64,000 bases of DNA from Companilactobacillus zhachilii (GTDB lineage Bacteria; Bacillota; Bacilli; Lactobacillales; Lactobacillaceae), in the NCBI RefSeq assembly GCF_003606365.2, contig NZ_CP031933.2, forward strand, positions 1,550,001 to 1,614,000. Direction: 5' to 3'. Both the position numbers and the translations under genes were made by a program. Positions 17,445 to 26,452 of the stretch are shown piece by piece. The notes under the pieces are model-generated. The model did no database searches, was not told the DNA's origin, and saw nothing but the letters and a program-made list of their open reading frames with translations. Positions within the stretch are counted from its first letter, which is position 1; each line of letters opens with the position of its first letter.

Positions 17445-19067
17445 ATGAAATATACTGGTTTAGATTTATTAAATAATCACTTCTTAAACAAAGGTACTGC
17501 CTTTACTAAAGAAGAAAGAAAAGAAAATCATATCGAAGGTTTACTTCCACCATTTGTTCAAACTTTGGACCAACAAGTAGAACAAGCCTACGAAAACTAT
17601 TCAAGTAAAGAAACATTCTTAGCTAAGAGAATGTACTTGATGGATCTATTTAACGAAAATGTTACTTTGTTCTACAAATTATTCAGCCAACACGTTAACG
17701 AATTCATGCCTGTTGTTTATGACCCAACTATTGCGGACACAATTGAAAACTATAGTCACTTATTCTTAGACCCACAAAATGCTGCTTACTTATCAATTGA
17801 TGATCAAGATGATATCAAAGCTACATTAAAGAATGCTTCAGAAGGTCGCGACATCAAATTGATTGTTGTTACTGACGGTGAAGGTATTCTTGGTATTGGT
17901 GACTGGGGTGTCCAAGGTGTTGACATCTCTGTTGGTAAATTAATGGTTTATACAGCTGCTGCTGGTGTTGATCCTAAGTCAGTTCTACCTGTTGTTCTTG
18001 ATGTTGGTACAAACAGAAAAGAATTACTTGCTGATGACTTATACATGGGTAACCACCACGAACGTGTTACAGGCGACAAGTACTACAACTTTGTTGACAA
18101 GTTCGTTGAAACTGCTGAAGATTTATTCCCTAACATGTACTTACACTTTGAAGACTTTGGTCGTAGCAATGCTGCTAATATCTTGAACAAGTACAAAGAT
18201 GAAATTTTAACATTTAACGATGATATTCAAGGTACAGGTATCATTACACTTGCCGGTATCCTTGGTGCATTGAACATTTCTAAAGAAAAACTTACTGACC
18301 AAGTTTACCTATCATTTGGTGCTGGTACAGCCGGTGCTGGTATTACAAAACGTATCTTTGATGCCATGGTTGAAGAAGGTCTTTCAGAAGACGAAGCTAG
18401 AAAACACTTCTACCTAGTTGACAAGCAAGGTCTATTGTTCGATGACACTGAAGGTCTTACACCAGAACAAAAGCCTTTCACAAGACAACGTAGTGAATTC
18501 AGCAATGCTGATGAACTAACAAACTTGGAAGCTGTTGTTAAAGCAGTTCACCCAACAATCTTAGTTGGTACATCAACACAACCTGGTACCTTCACAGAAC
18601 CAATCATCAAGGAAATGGCTGCTCACACAGAACGTCCAATCATCTTCCCTCTATCAAATCCTACAAAATTAGCAGAAGCTAAAGCTGAAGATCTTTTGAA
18701 GTGGACTGATGGTAAGGCACTTATCGCTACTGGTATTCCTGTTGAACCAGTTGAATACAATGGTGTTACATATCACATTGGTCAAGCTAACAACGCTTTG
18801 GTATACCCAGGTCTTGGTCTTGGTTCAATGGCTGTTAACGCTAAGGTTCTATCAGACGGTATGATCAATAAAGCTGCTCACTCATTAGGTGGTATCGTTG
18901 ACCCTACACAACCAGGTGCTGCTGTTCTACCTCCTGTTTCAAAATTAGATGAATTCAGTATGACAGTTGCTGTCGGTGTTGCTCAACAAGCTATCGACGA
19001 AAAACTTACTGATGCCAAAGATGCTAAGAAGGCTGTTGCTGACATCAAGTGGGAACCTAAATATTAA
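17445..19067 (+). CDS. mleS: Malolactic enzyme
   Basis: This NAD- and Mn-dependent enzyme decarboxylates L-malate directly to L-lactate and CO2, giving acid resistance and proton motive force. The 540-aa length and start [13 protein letters not shown] match the family. The catalytic and malate-binding region includes [15 protein letters not shown], the metal site FEDFG and FNDDIQGTG, and the dinucleotide fold [11 protein letters not shown] near residue 290. The malic-enzyme fold is shared, but the MleS-type N-terminus and the adjacent malate carrier favour malolactic enzyme. The codon choice (GGT, GTT, ACA, CCA) is strongly biased, which suggests high expression. Confidence 0.96.
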   Translation: MKYTGLDLLNNHFLNKGTAFTKEERKENHIEGLLPPFVQTLDQQVEQAYENYSSKETFLAKRMYLMDLFNENVTLFYKLFSQHVNEFMPVVYDPTIADTIENYSHLFLDPQNAAYLSIDDQDDIKATLKNASEGRDIKLIVVTDGEGILGIGDWGVQGVDISVGKLMVYTAAAGVDPKSVLPVVLDVGTNRKELLADDLYMGNHHERVTGDKYYNFVDKFVETAEDLFPNMYLHFEDFGRSNAANILNKYKDEILTFNDDIQGTGIITLAGILGALNISKEKLTDQVYLSFGAGTAGAGITKRIFDAMVEEGLSEDEARKHFYLVDKQGLLFDDTEGLTPEQKPFTRQRSEFSNADELTNLEAVVKAVHPTILVGTSTQPGTFTEPIIKEMAAHTERPIIFPLSNPTKLAEAKAEDLLKWTDGKALIATGIPVEPVEYNGVTYHIGQANNALVYPGLGLGSMAVNAKVLSDGMINKAAHSLGGIVDPTQPGAAVLPPVSKLDEFSMTVAVGVAQQAIDEKLTDAKDAKKAVADIKWEPKY

Positions 19068-19102
19068 TTAACATATTTGTCAAATAAAGGGGAATTTTAT
19101 TC

Positions 19103-20068
19103 ATGGAAGCATTTATTACTTCACTAGAAAGTGTTGCTGAAATCGTTCTAGTTATTGCTCTAGGTTACTGGTTAAGAGGATCCGGTCGTCTAGGTGATGA
19201 ATTTAAGGGCAACATTTCTTTCATCATTATGAAAATTGCTTTACCAGCTTCAATCTTCGTTTCAGTTCTTAAATATTTGAACCGAGACAAACTAGCAAGT
19301 CTATCTGGTGGTTTAGTTTTCACCTTCGCCAGTTTTACAATTGGTTACATCGTTGCGTGGATCTTAACAAAGATCTTCCGCATTCGTAAAGGTCGTCGTG
19401 GTACATTTATTAACATGTTCGTTAATGCTAATACAATCTTCATCGGTTTACCTTTAAACATGGCTTTGTTTGGTACTAAGAGTTTACCTTACTTCCTTAT
19501 CTACTATGTTATGAACACAATTTCAACTTGGGCTATTGGTATCTTCTTTATCTCAAGTGATGATCCAACTGTTGAAAAAGGTGCTAAAAAAGATTTCAAC
19601 TGGAAGAAATTACTTCCTGCTCCACTTGTTGGTTTCTTAGTATCATTAGTATTCTTACTACTTGCTATTCCCGTACCAGAATGGATCAATAAGACTCTTG
19701 ATATGGTCGGTGGTATCGTTACACCTATGTCACTTATCTACATTGGTATTATCTTAGCTGATGCCGGTTTGAAATCAATCAGATTTGACCGTGATACAAT
19801 TCTTGCCTTAGTAGGTAGATTCGTTGTTGCTCCAGCTATCATGATCAGTATTATCTTGATTGGTGGTTCAATGATGGGTAGTTCATTACCAACTATCGAA
19901 TCAAATTCATTCATCATCCAATCAGCTGCTCCTGGTTTGGCAGTCTTGCCTATCCTAGTTGACCAATCACATGGTGACGTTGACTATGCTACTAACTTGG
20001 TAACAACATCAACCGTTCTATTCGTTATCGTTGTGCCAATTCTTATGCAAATTGCCAACCTTATCTAA
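19103..20068 (+). CDS. mleP: Malate permease, auxin efflux carrier family
   Basis: A 321-aa integral membrane carrier of the AEC family with about ten helices in two halves and a central hydrophilic loop (SSDDPTVEKGAKKDFNWKK). It would import malate and export lactate for the malolactic enzyme. It starts 35 bp after mleS with site AAAGGGG and shares its codon bias. A strong terminator follows. Confidence 0.92.
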   Translation: MEAFITSLESVAEIVLVIALGYWLRGSGRLGDEFKGNISFIIMKIALPASIFVSVLKYLNRDKLASLSGGLVFTFASFTIGYIVAWILTKIFRIRKGRRGTFINMFVNANTIFIGLPLNMALFGTKSLPYFLIYYVMNTISTWAIGIFFISSDDPTVEKGAKKDFNWKKLLPAPLVGFLVSLVFLLLAIPVPEWINKTLDMVGGIVTPMSLIYIGIILADAGLKSIRFDRDTILALVGRFVVAPAIMISIILIGGSMMGSSLPTIESNSFIIQSAAPGLAVLPILVDQSHGDVDYATNLVTTSTVLFVIVVPILMQIANLI

Positions 20069-20130
20069 TTAAACTATTCCGCATATTCACACATTCAAAA
20101 TTAAATCCTTCTCAAATAAATAAACATGTA

Positions 20131-20171
20131 AAAATCCCCAGTCAACATTCTACAGTTGACTGGGGATTTTT
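20131..20171 (+). terminator. Terminator of the mleS-mleP operon
   Basis: AAATCCCCAGTCAAC pairs with GTTGACTGGGGATTT and is followed by T-rich sequence. Confidence 0.93.
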
Positions 20172-20212
20172 TTCGTCTATATATGAAAATAATAAGTACG
20201 TGTAGTGATAGT

Positions 20213-20542
20213 TAAATATGCCGCCTCCAAGAGCAATAAAATTAGGTAGCTATGGGGACCGACAAAAGCCAAGGTCTTTTGTCTCGATTTTGAACCTCGC
20301 AAAGTACGCGAGTTTCAAAAGTCGTCCCGTGGTGTAAGCACTAAAGTGCTAACGCCACCTGCACAGCGTCCTAATTTCTTGCTCTTTCCGGCTAGTTCAT
20401 TGTCTGTTTTTGAATCAATATTAAAGCTTTAAGCATTATTTTGGCATCAATGACTAGAAATAAAGGATATGGAGTATGTTCTGAATCTTTAGACTTTAAA
20501 AAATACTTCAATTCCATAGTTGAAAAATCAACTATGGCCGCG
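20213..20542 (-). repeat. Family A element, copy 6 (with extended flank)
   Basis: The core 20213-20398 has an intact three-hairpin interior. Compensated arms include GACAAAAG / CTTTTGTC and GTGGTGTAAGCACT / AGTGCTAACGCCAC. The flank to 20542 contains TTGAATCAATATTAAAG, AAGCATTATTTTGG and a perfect CCATAGTTGA / TCAACTATGG hairpin at the distal end. Confidence 0.9.
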
Positions 20543-20605
20543 AGTAATAAATATGTTTGGCAATTACAATTGGTGAGTGTGGTCTCTAGGGACAATAAAT
20601 ACACA

Positions 20606-20935
20606 TTACTTATACTTTTGCATATTTCTTTCAAACTCCTGAACCATTTCAACATCGATTCCGTGAATGGACTTCAACTTTTTAACCAACCACATTCCTA
20701 GTTGATAATAGCTATTACGATCTAGTTCAAACTTTCTTCCATACACATATTGAATACTCTCATCATATTTATGATGCAATAACAGTTCATCAATATCTGT
20801 ATATATCTTTCCCTTTTGATTCCGTTGTTGTTGGTAAATTACTTCACTCTTTGGAGCATTACCTTTACCCAAAATCATTCCAAAACCTTCTGAAATGGCT
20901 TTTAACTGTCGCATGATAAAATCATTGTCATCCAT
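20606..20935 (-). CDS. Conserved small protein, DUF6483-like
   Basis: A 109-aa soluble, probably all-helical protein starting MDDNDFIMRQLKAISEGFG. An upstream extension of the frame to 21079 exists, but ATG 20935 follows a clear AGAGGTGAG site. The pattern of DxDFIMRQ at the start and repeated helix pairs (IDELLLHHKYDESIQYV) resembles the DUF6483 family of lactobacilli, a recall-based match. The function is unknown and it is apparently monocistronic. Confidence 0.65.
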   Translation of the reverse strand: MDDNDFIMRQLKAISEGFGMILGKGNAPKSEVIYQQQRNQKGKIYTDIDELLLHHKYDESIQYVYGRKFELDRNSYYQLGMWLVKKLKSIHGIDVEMVQEFERNMQKYK

Positions 20936-21107
20936 TCCACTCACCTCTAATTGTCTCAAATTATACAAGCAAAGCGAAAAGGTAGCCACAAAAAAATAAA
21001 TTCGTCTATCTTTTGTCTTGCGCTTCAATCTAACGTAATACAACTTTGTCATATTTTGTACAGCGTACTTATTAAACAAGAGTAAATGGTTATTGGCTAT
21101 TTGAGCA

Positions 21108-21172
21108 AACTAGACGGAAGGAACAAAGGAATTAAGTCCCCATAGCGACCTAATTCTTTTGTTCCTTCCTCA
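21108..21172 (+). repeat. Family A element, copy 7, interior deleted
   Basis: GGAAGGAACAAA.GAATTA pairs with TAATTC.TTTGTTCCTTCC around AGTCCCCATAGCGACC. Only the outer stem is left. Confidence 0.8.
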
Positions 21173-21195
21173 GATTTGGTTATTGAAGCAAATAT

Positions 21196-21252
21196 AAAAA
21201 AGGCTATATACTTTTTCTTTGTATCACATCCAGAAAAATATATAGCCTTTTG
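21196..21252. terminator. Hairpin terminator, family C
   Basis: AAAAGGCTATATA pairs with TATATAGCCTTTT, and the loop contains CTTTTTCT / AGAAAAA. It is near-identical in design to 59597-59650. Confidence 0.7.
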
Positions 21253-21332
21253 ATTATGTTCAATTTCAAATAATATAGCACCCATTCATCGAATTAGTTA
21301 GTTACAACATGTAAAAAAATAACAAATATATT

Positions 21333-21508
21333 AGTCTCTGGGCGCAACAAATGTTGGCAGCAGTGAAGGTGGTGTAATGGCTAAAGCCATTACACCACGG
21401 GACGAGTTTTGAAATTCGCGCACTTTGCGAAGTTCAAAATCGAGACCTGAGACCTTGGCTCAGGTCGGTCCCCACAGCGCCAACATTTCTTGCGCCCAGA
21501 GACGGCAA
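21333..21508 (+). repeat. Family A element, copy 8, divergent stem
   Basis: The outer stem is GGGCGCAACAAATGTTGGC / GCCAACATTTCTTGCGCCC, unlike other copies yet still paired. The first hairpin GTGGTGTAATGGCT / AGCCATTACACCAC is perfect. The third uses ACCTGAG / CTCAGGT. Confidence 0.9.
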
Positions 21509-21540
21509 CTAACCAACCTTGAGAAAGAACCATTTTTTTT

Positions 21541-21560
21541 TCCTGGAGGCGGCATATTTA
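21541..21560 (+). repeat. Family A end remnant
   Basis: An isolated GGAGGCGGCATATTTA end. It supplies the TAA stop codon (21560-21558) of the next gene. Confidence 0.6.
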
Positions 21561-21887
21561 TTTAGGAGAAATCATCTTAATCAAACGATTGACTAATTCA
21601 ATAACGCGTTGCGTATCAGCAGCAATATCTTCAGCTGATCTATTATTAACCATCGTATGGTTAACCTGCAACAAACCAACAGAATCACTGTGGTCATCAA
21701 ATTCAGCAATTGGCAAATCAACTTGATGATCATACATTGGCACCTTTCCGGCAGAAACATTCACAATTTTCTTACCTTCAGGCATACTCAAAATATAACT
21801 TTTAATTCGTTTCAAACTAAACTTATCTTGATAAAATCCATAGATAACCCCAAGTTCATCCATGATATATTTAATTTCATTATTCAT
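21558..21887 (-). CDS. Small hypothetical protein, 109 aa
   Basis: The product starts MNNEIKYIMDELGVIYGFYQ. It has no membrane segment or signal peptide, and its alternating hydrophobic pattern suggests a mixed alpha/beta fold. ATG 21887 behind AGAGGTGAT is chosen over a GTG four codons earlier that overlaps that site. It may be cotranscribed with the UvrA-like gene 48 bp upstream. Its stop codon lies in a repeat remnant, so the C-terminus (KMISPK) may have been altered by insertion. I do not recognise the family. Confidence 0.55.
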   Translation of the reverse strand: MNNEIKYIMDELGVIYGFYQDKFSLKRIKSYILSMPEGKKIVNVSAGKVPMYDHQVDLPIAEFDDHSDSVGLLQVNHTMVNNRSAEDIAADTQRVIELVNRLIKMISPK

Positions 21888-21934
21888 TTGTGTTATCACC
21901 TCTTACAACATCTCTACTATTAAGTATTACGCAA

Positions 21935-24196
21935 CTAGTGGTTTGTTGACAAGCAAAAACTGCGTAAATGTTGCGCTGTAAATGAAGTCTGATTCTTTAT
22001 TAAATCAACTGGATATCCTTGGAAAAGTATTTGTCCGCCGTAACGTCCACCACGTGGTCCCAAATCAATGATCCATTGAGCCTGTGAAATAATTGATAAG
22101 TTATGTTCCAAAACAATCAGTGTTTTACCAGCCGCCAGTAGACTCTCCATTAACTTCAATAATTGCTTAATATCGGACTCATGTAGCCCCGTACTTGGCT
22201 CATCCAAAATCAATAAATCACTCTGTTTGGCCTCACCTAAACTTTTGGCAATCTTTAACCTTTGCAGCTCACCACCTGACAAGGTATCTAAACTTTGTCC
22301 TAAGTTCAAGTAACCTAGATTGGCATCTAACAAATTTTGCAAAACAAAATCAATTCGTTTGGAAAACAAACCTAATCCATCGCTGGCTGTCAGTTGTAAA
22401 GTTTCAAAAATATTTAACCCATGATACTTAACTTTCAATGCCTCATCGCTATAACGTTTGCCGTGACATTTTTCGCAAGTTTGTTTAACGTCTCCCATAT
22501 ATGCCAAATCAAATTTAATATATCCTTTTCCATGACATTCAGGACACCCTCCTTGACCATTAAAACTAAATAGTGAAGCTGGTCGTTGTGATACTTTAGC
22601 AAACTGTTTTCTAATATCATCAAAAACACCCAAATAAGTTAAAATATTAGACCGATTGCTTCCTTTAATAGCACTCTGATCAAATGTCACTGCCTGTTGA
22701 TATTTTTTAGTAAATAACTCTCGAACCAACGTACTCTTACCTGATCCAGCGACACCTGTTACCACCGTTAAAGCATTCTTAGGTATTTTGATGGAAGCGT
22801 CTTGAACATTATATTTATGAGCATGCTGTAATTGATAAAATTGTTGAAAATCTGATTTTTTAGTATTCAAATGCTGTTTCTGGCACAAGGCCTGCCCAGT
22901 CACCGTCTGAGAACTTAGCAAGGCTTGATAAGTTCCTTCAAAAGTAATTTGCCCACCTTTTTTCCCTGCTCCGGGCCCCATCTCGATAACATTATCTGCA
23001 ATTTTAATAACATCGGGGTCGTGATCTATCAATAATACAGTATTGCCCTGATCACGTAACTTCGTAAATATTTTATTAATTCCTAGCAAATCTTGCGGAT
23101 GTAACCCCACACTTGGCTCATCAAAAATATAGCAAACATCGCTCAGGGCACTGTTCAAATGTTTGGTCATTTTAATTCGTTGAGACTCACCACCAGAAAG
23201 TGAAGTAGTTGAACGACTTAACGTTAAATAATCTAATCCAACAACTTTTAAACTATTCAATCTCGTCAGAAGATTTTTCAAAACTAAATCAATCTCTTGA
23301 TTACCGTGTATCTGCTTTAAAAATTCAATTAAATCGTCAATCGCCATCTCACTACAATCAGCAATTGATCGACCATTGATCTTGGCTGAGCGAATCATTT
23401 CATTTACTCTGGTTCCATGGCAATCAGGACAAGTTTGTTCGTTGAAAACTTCATTTAAAGCCTTTTGATAGTGTAAACCACCTTTTTCCATGATTGTCGT
23501 TTTAATACGCTCGACAACTCCCACATATTTAGACGTTTTGGGCCACTTCGATGTGGGATTATCCGGCTGACTTCCTTTATCAAACAATAATCTTTTTAAC
23601 TCTACTTCAGAGTAATCACGAATCTTTTTGTCATTATCAAAATTACCTGTTTCGGTATATCTTAGCCAGCGAAAACCACCAGGCTGAAAGGTTGGAAATT
23701 GAATCGCACCTTCGTTAAGTGACTTATCAAAATCAAGTAACTTATGAATATCTGCTTGCTTCGTAACGCCTAGGCCCTGACAAGTTGGACACATACCCGT
23801 TGGATTGTTAAATGAATATACCATTGAATAACCGACAAATGGTTTGGCAATTCGAGAGTAAAGCAAACGTAAGCCGGTATAAATTTCTGTAATCGTTCCA
23901 ACCGTGGAGCGCGCATTCCCACCGATTTTCTTTTGATCGATGACAATGGAAACTGGTAAATTGTTAATTGCTTCAACTTGCGGAGCTTCATACTTAGGCA
24001 ACATCTGTTGTACAAAAGCTGAATAAGTTTCATTCAACAACCGTTGTGACTCAGCAGCTATCGTATCAAATACCAAAGAAGATTTGCCCGAACCAGACAA
24101 TCCTGTAAAAACTGTAATTTGATGCTTGGGTATTTTGACTGAAACGTCTTGCAAATTATTATTTTTTGCACCTATAGCTTCAATAAATTCACTCAA
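21935..24196 (-). CDS. UvrA-like ABC protein, class II (short UvrA paralogue)
   Basis: A 753-aa cytoplasmic protein with two ABC ATPase units: Walker A GLSGSGKSS near residue 33 and GVAGSGKST near residue 480, signatures LSGGESQRIKM and LSGGELQRLKI, and zinc-finger pairs CPTCQG, CPDCHG, CPECHG and CEKCHG. It is about 200 residues shorter than housekeeping UvrA (about 940), as in the UvrA2/DrrC class linked to DNA-intercalator tolerance. Such paralogues lack the UvrB-binding insert. The start is TTG behind GGGGGGAAG. It is far from uvrC. Confidence 0.88.
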   Translation of the reverse strand: MSEFIEAIGAKNNNLQDVSVKIPKHQITVFTGLSGSGKSSLVFDTIAAESQRLLNETYSAFVQQMLPKYEAPQVEAINNLPVSIVIDQKKIGGNARSTVGTITEIYTGLRLLYSRIAKPFVGYSMVYSFNNPTGMCPTCQGLGVTKQADIHKLLDFDKSLNEGAIQFPTFQPGGFRWLRYTETGNFDNDKKIRDYSEVELKRLLFDKGSQPDNPTSKWPKTSKYVGVVERIKTTIMEKGGLHYQKALNEVFNEQTCPDCHGTRVNEMIRSAKINGRSIADCSEMAIDDLIEFLKQIHGNQEIDLVLKNLLTRLNSLKVVGLDYLTLSRSTTSLSGGESQRIKMTKHLNSALSDVCYIFDEPSVGLHPQDLLGINKIFTKLRDQGNTVLLIDHDPDVIKIADNVIEMGPGAGKKGGQITFEGTYQALLSSQTVTGQALCQKQHLNTKKSDFQQFYQLQHAHKYNVQDASIKIPKNALTVVTGVAGSGKSTLVRELFTKKYQQAVTFDQSAIKGSNRSNILTYLGVFDDIRKQFAKVSQRPASLFSFNGQGGCPECHGKGYIKFDLAYMGDVKQTCEKCHGKRYSDEALKVKYHGLNIFETLQLTASDGLGLFSKRIDFVLQNLLDANLGYLNLGQSLDTLSGGELQRLKIAKSLGEAKQSDLLILDEPSTGLHESDIKQLLKLMESLLAAGKTLIVLEHNLSIISQAQWIIDLGPRGGRYGGQILFQGYPVDLIKNQTSFTAQHLRSFCLSTNH

Positions 24197-24285
24197 CTAT
24201 CTTCCCCCCTATTTATATTGGACAAATAGCATACAGCAATAAAAAATCTAATTCAAACTTATTTTTAAAAACGTGTGGTGTTTCT

Positions 24286-24609
24286 TAAATATGCCGCCTC
24301 CAAGAGGAAAAAATTTTGGTCGCTATGGGGACCGCCGAAAGCCGAGGCCTTTCGGCTCGCTTTTGAACCTCGCAAAAACCGCGAATTTCAAAAGTCGTCC
24401 CGTGGTGTAAACACTAAAGTGTTAACGCCACCTGCACAGCGTCCAAAATTTTTCCTCTTTCCGGCTAGTTCATTCTTTGATTTCGAATCAATAGTGAATG
24501 ATTCTATGCATTATTATGTCTCTGAAGGCTAAAATCATTGGATAAAGAATATATTCTGATTTCAAAAATAATTTTAAATCCCTAACAAAAATTAACTGGC
24601 ACTACGCGT
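24286..24609 (-). repeat. Family A element, copy 9 (with extended flank)
   Basis: The core 24286-24471 has stem AAATTTTGGTCGC / GCGTCCAAAATTT and a third hairpin GCCGAAAG / CTTTCGGC, a compensated pair. The flank to 24609 ends in AATTAACTGGCACTACGCG, the reverse complement of the start of copy 1's flank. Confidence 0.9.
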
Positions 24610-24717
24610 TTTTAAAAAGAATATAGTATGATTACTTTGTAAGTTAATGGTTGATTGATTCAAGACCTATTTTAATCTGATATAAAAATGTCCAATCTAA
24701 ACCAAAGGAGAAAAATC

Positions 24718-25170
24718 TTGAAAATAATTCCTGTAACTAAACGTACCCCACAACTAATCAAGCAATTAACTGTTGTTTGGGAAAATGCTGTACGCAATAC
24801 CCACTCTTTCTTAACCGAAACTGACATTCAATATTTCAAAAACTCCATGCCTGATATTCTGACACAAATTCCAAATTTAATTATTGCCGTTAACGAACAA
24901 CAACTACCAATCGGTTTCATGGGTATCGACGGTTCAGAGATTGCCATGCTTTTTATTGATCAAAAATATCGTGGTCAAGGTGTAGGTAAGCGATTAATTC
25001 AATTTGGCATCAAAAACTATCAAGCTGACAGGTTAACTGTTAATGAGCAAAATCCCCAAGCAGTTGGGTTCTATGAACATATTGGCTTTGTTGCTTACCA
25101 AAGACATGAAACTGACGATCAAGGAAAACCATTCCCTGTTTTAAAGATGAAATTAAATATACGAAACTAA
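24718..25170 (+). CDS. GNAT-family N-acetyltransferase
   Basis: A 150-aa acetyltransferase with the acetyl-CoA loop QKYRGQGVGKRLI (about residues 82-95), the preceding strand IAMLFIDQ and the C-terminal NPQAVGFYEHIGF. The layout resembles small YjaB/PhnO-type members; the substrate is unknown. The start is a TTG behind AAAGGAG. A longer frame from 24688 has no site in front. It is monocistronic, with a repeat upstream and a terminator downstream. Confidence 0.87.
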   Translation: MKIIPVTKRTPQLIKQLTVVWENAVRNTHSFLTETDIQYFKNSMPDILTQIPNLIIAVNEQQLPIGFMGIDGSEIAMLFIDQKYRGQGVGKRLIQFGIKNYQADRLTVNEQNPQAVGFYEHIGFVAYQRHETDDQGKPFPVLKMKLNIRN

Positions 25171-25179
25171 ATAGCTTTT

Positions 25180-25276
25180 TTTGCTAAAAAATGGCTCCAG
25201 CAATCTGATTTTAGGTTGCTGGAGCCATTTGTTTTAAGAATCGAAAAAAGAGTATGTTTTATCACACTCTTTTTTC
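25180..25276. repeat. Family B repeat, copy 1, acting as double terminator
   Basis: ATGGCTCCAGCAA pairs with TTGCTGGAGCCAT, then GAAAAAAGAGT pairs with ACTCTTTTTTC. It sits between the convergent GNAT and glycerate kinase genes. The GCTCCAGCAATC core is shared with the copies at 29951, 46942 and 49842. Confidence 0.8.
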
Positions 25277-25293
25277 TTTTTCACAATAAAATT

Positions 25294-26439
25294 TTAGTTT
25301 TGTTTCGTATTTTTGATTAAGCGGCCGATATTCTCGGCTACTTGTTGTAGGTTCTGGTCTGTATTTTTAATGGCAGTCGATAGTTCTTCAACACCCGGAA
25401 CACAGGTGAAAATGGCATCAATGCCTAATGGATATAATTCTGAAATCTTTTTACCAATTGAACCAGCCACGGCGATAACTGTTGTATCAGGATTAACAGC
25501 TTTAGTGGCCTTAGCTACTCCAATTGGGGTCTTACCAAATTTAGTTTGAAAATCAATTTGTCCTTCGCCTGTAACAACAACGTCAGCATCCTTAACTTTC
25601 GACTTCAAATCGGTATAATCAACTACAATGTCAACACCTGAGCGCATTTGAGAGTTGGTAAAGGCTAATAAACCAGCTCCTAATCCACCCGCAGCACCGG
25701 CACCAGCGACTTGTTCAAGATCTTTATGTAAATCACGTTTTAAAATATCAGCATAATGTGACAATGCTTGATCCAAAAACTCGACCATTTCTGGACTAGC
25801 ACCTTTTTGGGGTCCGAAGACCTGACTAGCACCATCGGGGCCTGTTAAGGGATTCGTTACATCTGAAGCAATAATGACCTTTACATCGGCTAATTCAGGT
25901 AACATTTCTGAAATATCGATATGATCAAGCTTTTGCAACATAGCACCGCCATATTGTAATTCTTCACCTTTATCATCAATTAAATGGGCACCTAAGGCTT
26001 GCGCCATACCAGCACCACCATCATTCGTAGCTGAACCACCAATTCCAATGATTACCGTTTTAGCCCCATGTTTAATTGCTGATTTAATTAATTCACCCGT
26101 TCCAAAAGTAGTTGTAATATAAGGATTTTGGGTAAATTGATTAATATATTGGATACCACTAGCTTCGGCCATTTCGATGACTGCCACTTGACCATCATCA
26201 ATCAGACCATAATGTGCTTCCGCTTTGTTACCTAACGGATTAATTACTTGTTCGGTAACCATTTGCCCATTTTTCGCATCAACTAATGACTGAACTGTTC
26301 CCTCGCCACCATCAGCCATGGGAACATTAACATATTCAGCATCAGGATAAACTCGCTCAAAACCCTTACGTAAGGATTGAGCAACTTCCTTAGCTGTTAA
26401 AGAATTTTTATAAGAATCTGGAGCCAAAACAATTTTCAT
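25294..26439 (-). CDS. Glycerate 2-kinase (GarK/GlxK family)
   Basis: The enzyme phosphorylates D-glycerate for entry into lower glycolysis. The 381-aa length and motifs match the family: the start MKIVLAPDSYKNSLTA, VPMADGGEGT near residue 40, GIGGSATNDGGAGMAQ near 131 and VTGEGQID near 285. It follows the GntP-type permease by 13 bp in one operon, with a CdaR regulator divergent. Together these suggest uptake and use of glycerate or a sugar acid. Confidence 0.93.
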   Translation of the reverse strand: MKIVLAPDSYKNSLTAKEVAQSLRKGFERVYPDAEYVNVPMADGGEGTVQSLVDAKNGQMVTEQVINPLGNKAEAHYGLIDDGQVAVIEMAEASGIQYINQFTQNPYITTTFGTGELIKSAIKHGAKTVIIGIGGSATNDGGAGMAQALGAHLIDDKGEELQYGGAMLQKLDHIDISEMLPELADVKVIIASDVTNPLTGPDGASQVFGPQKGASPEMVEFLDQALSHYADILKRDLHKDLEQVAGAGAAGGLGAGLLAFTNSQMRSGVDIVVDYTDLKSKVKDADVVVTGEGQIDFQTKFGKTPIGVAKATKAVNPDTTVIAVAGSIGKKISELYPLGIDAIFTCVPGVEELSTAIKNTDQNLQQVAENIGRLIKNTKQN

Positions 26440-26452
26440 TTATATCCCACCT

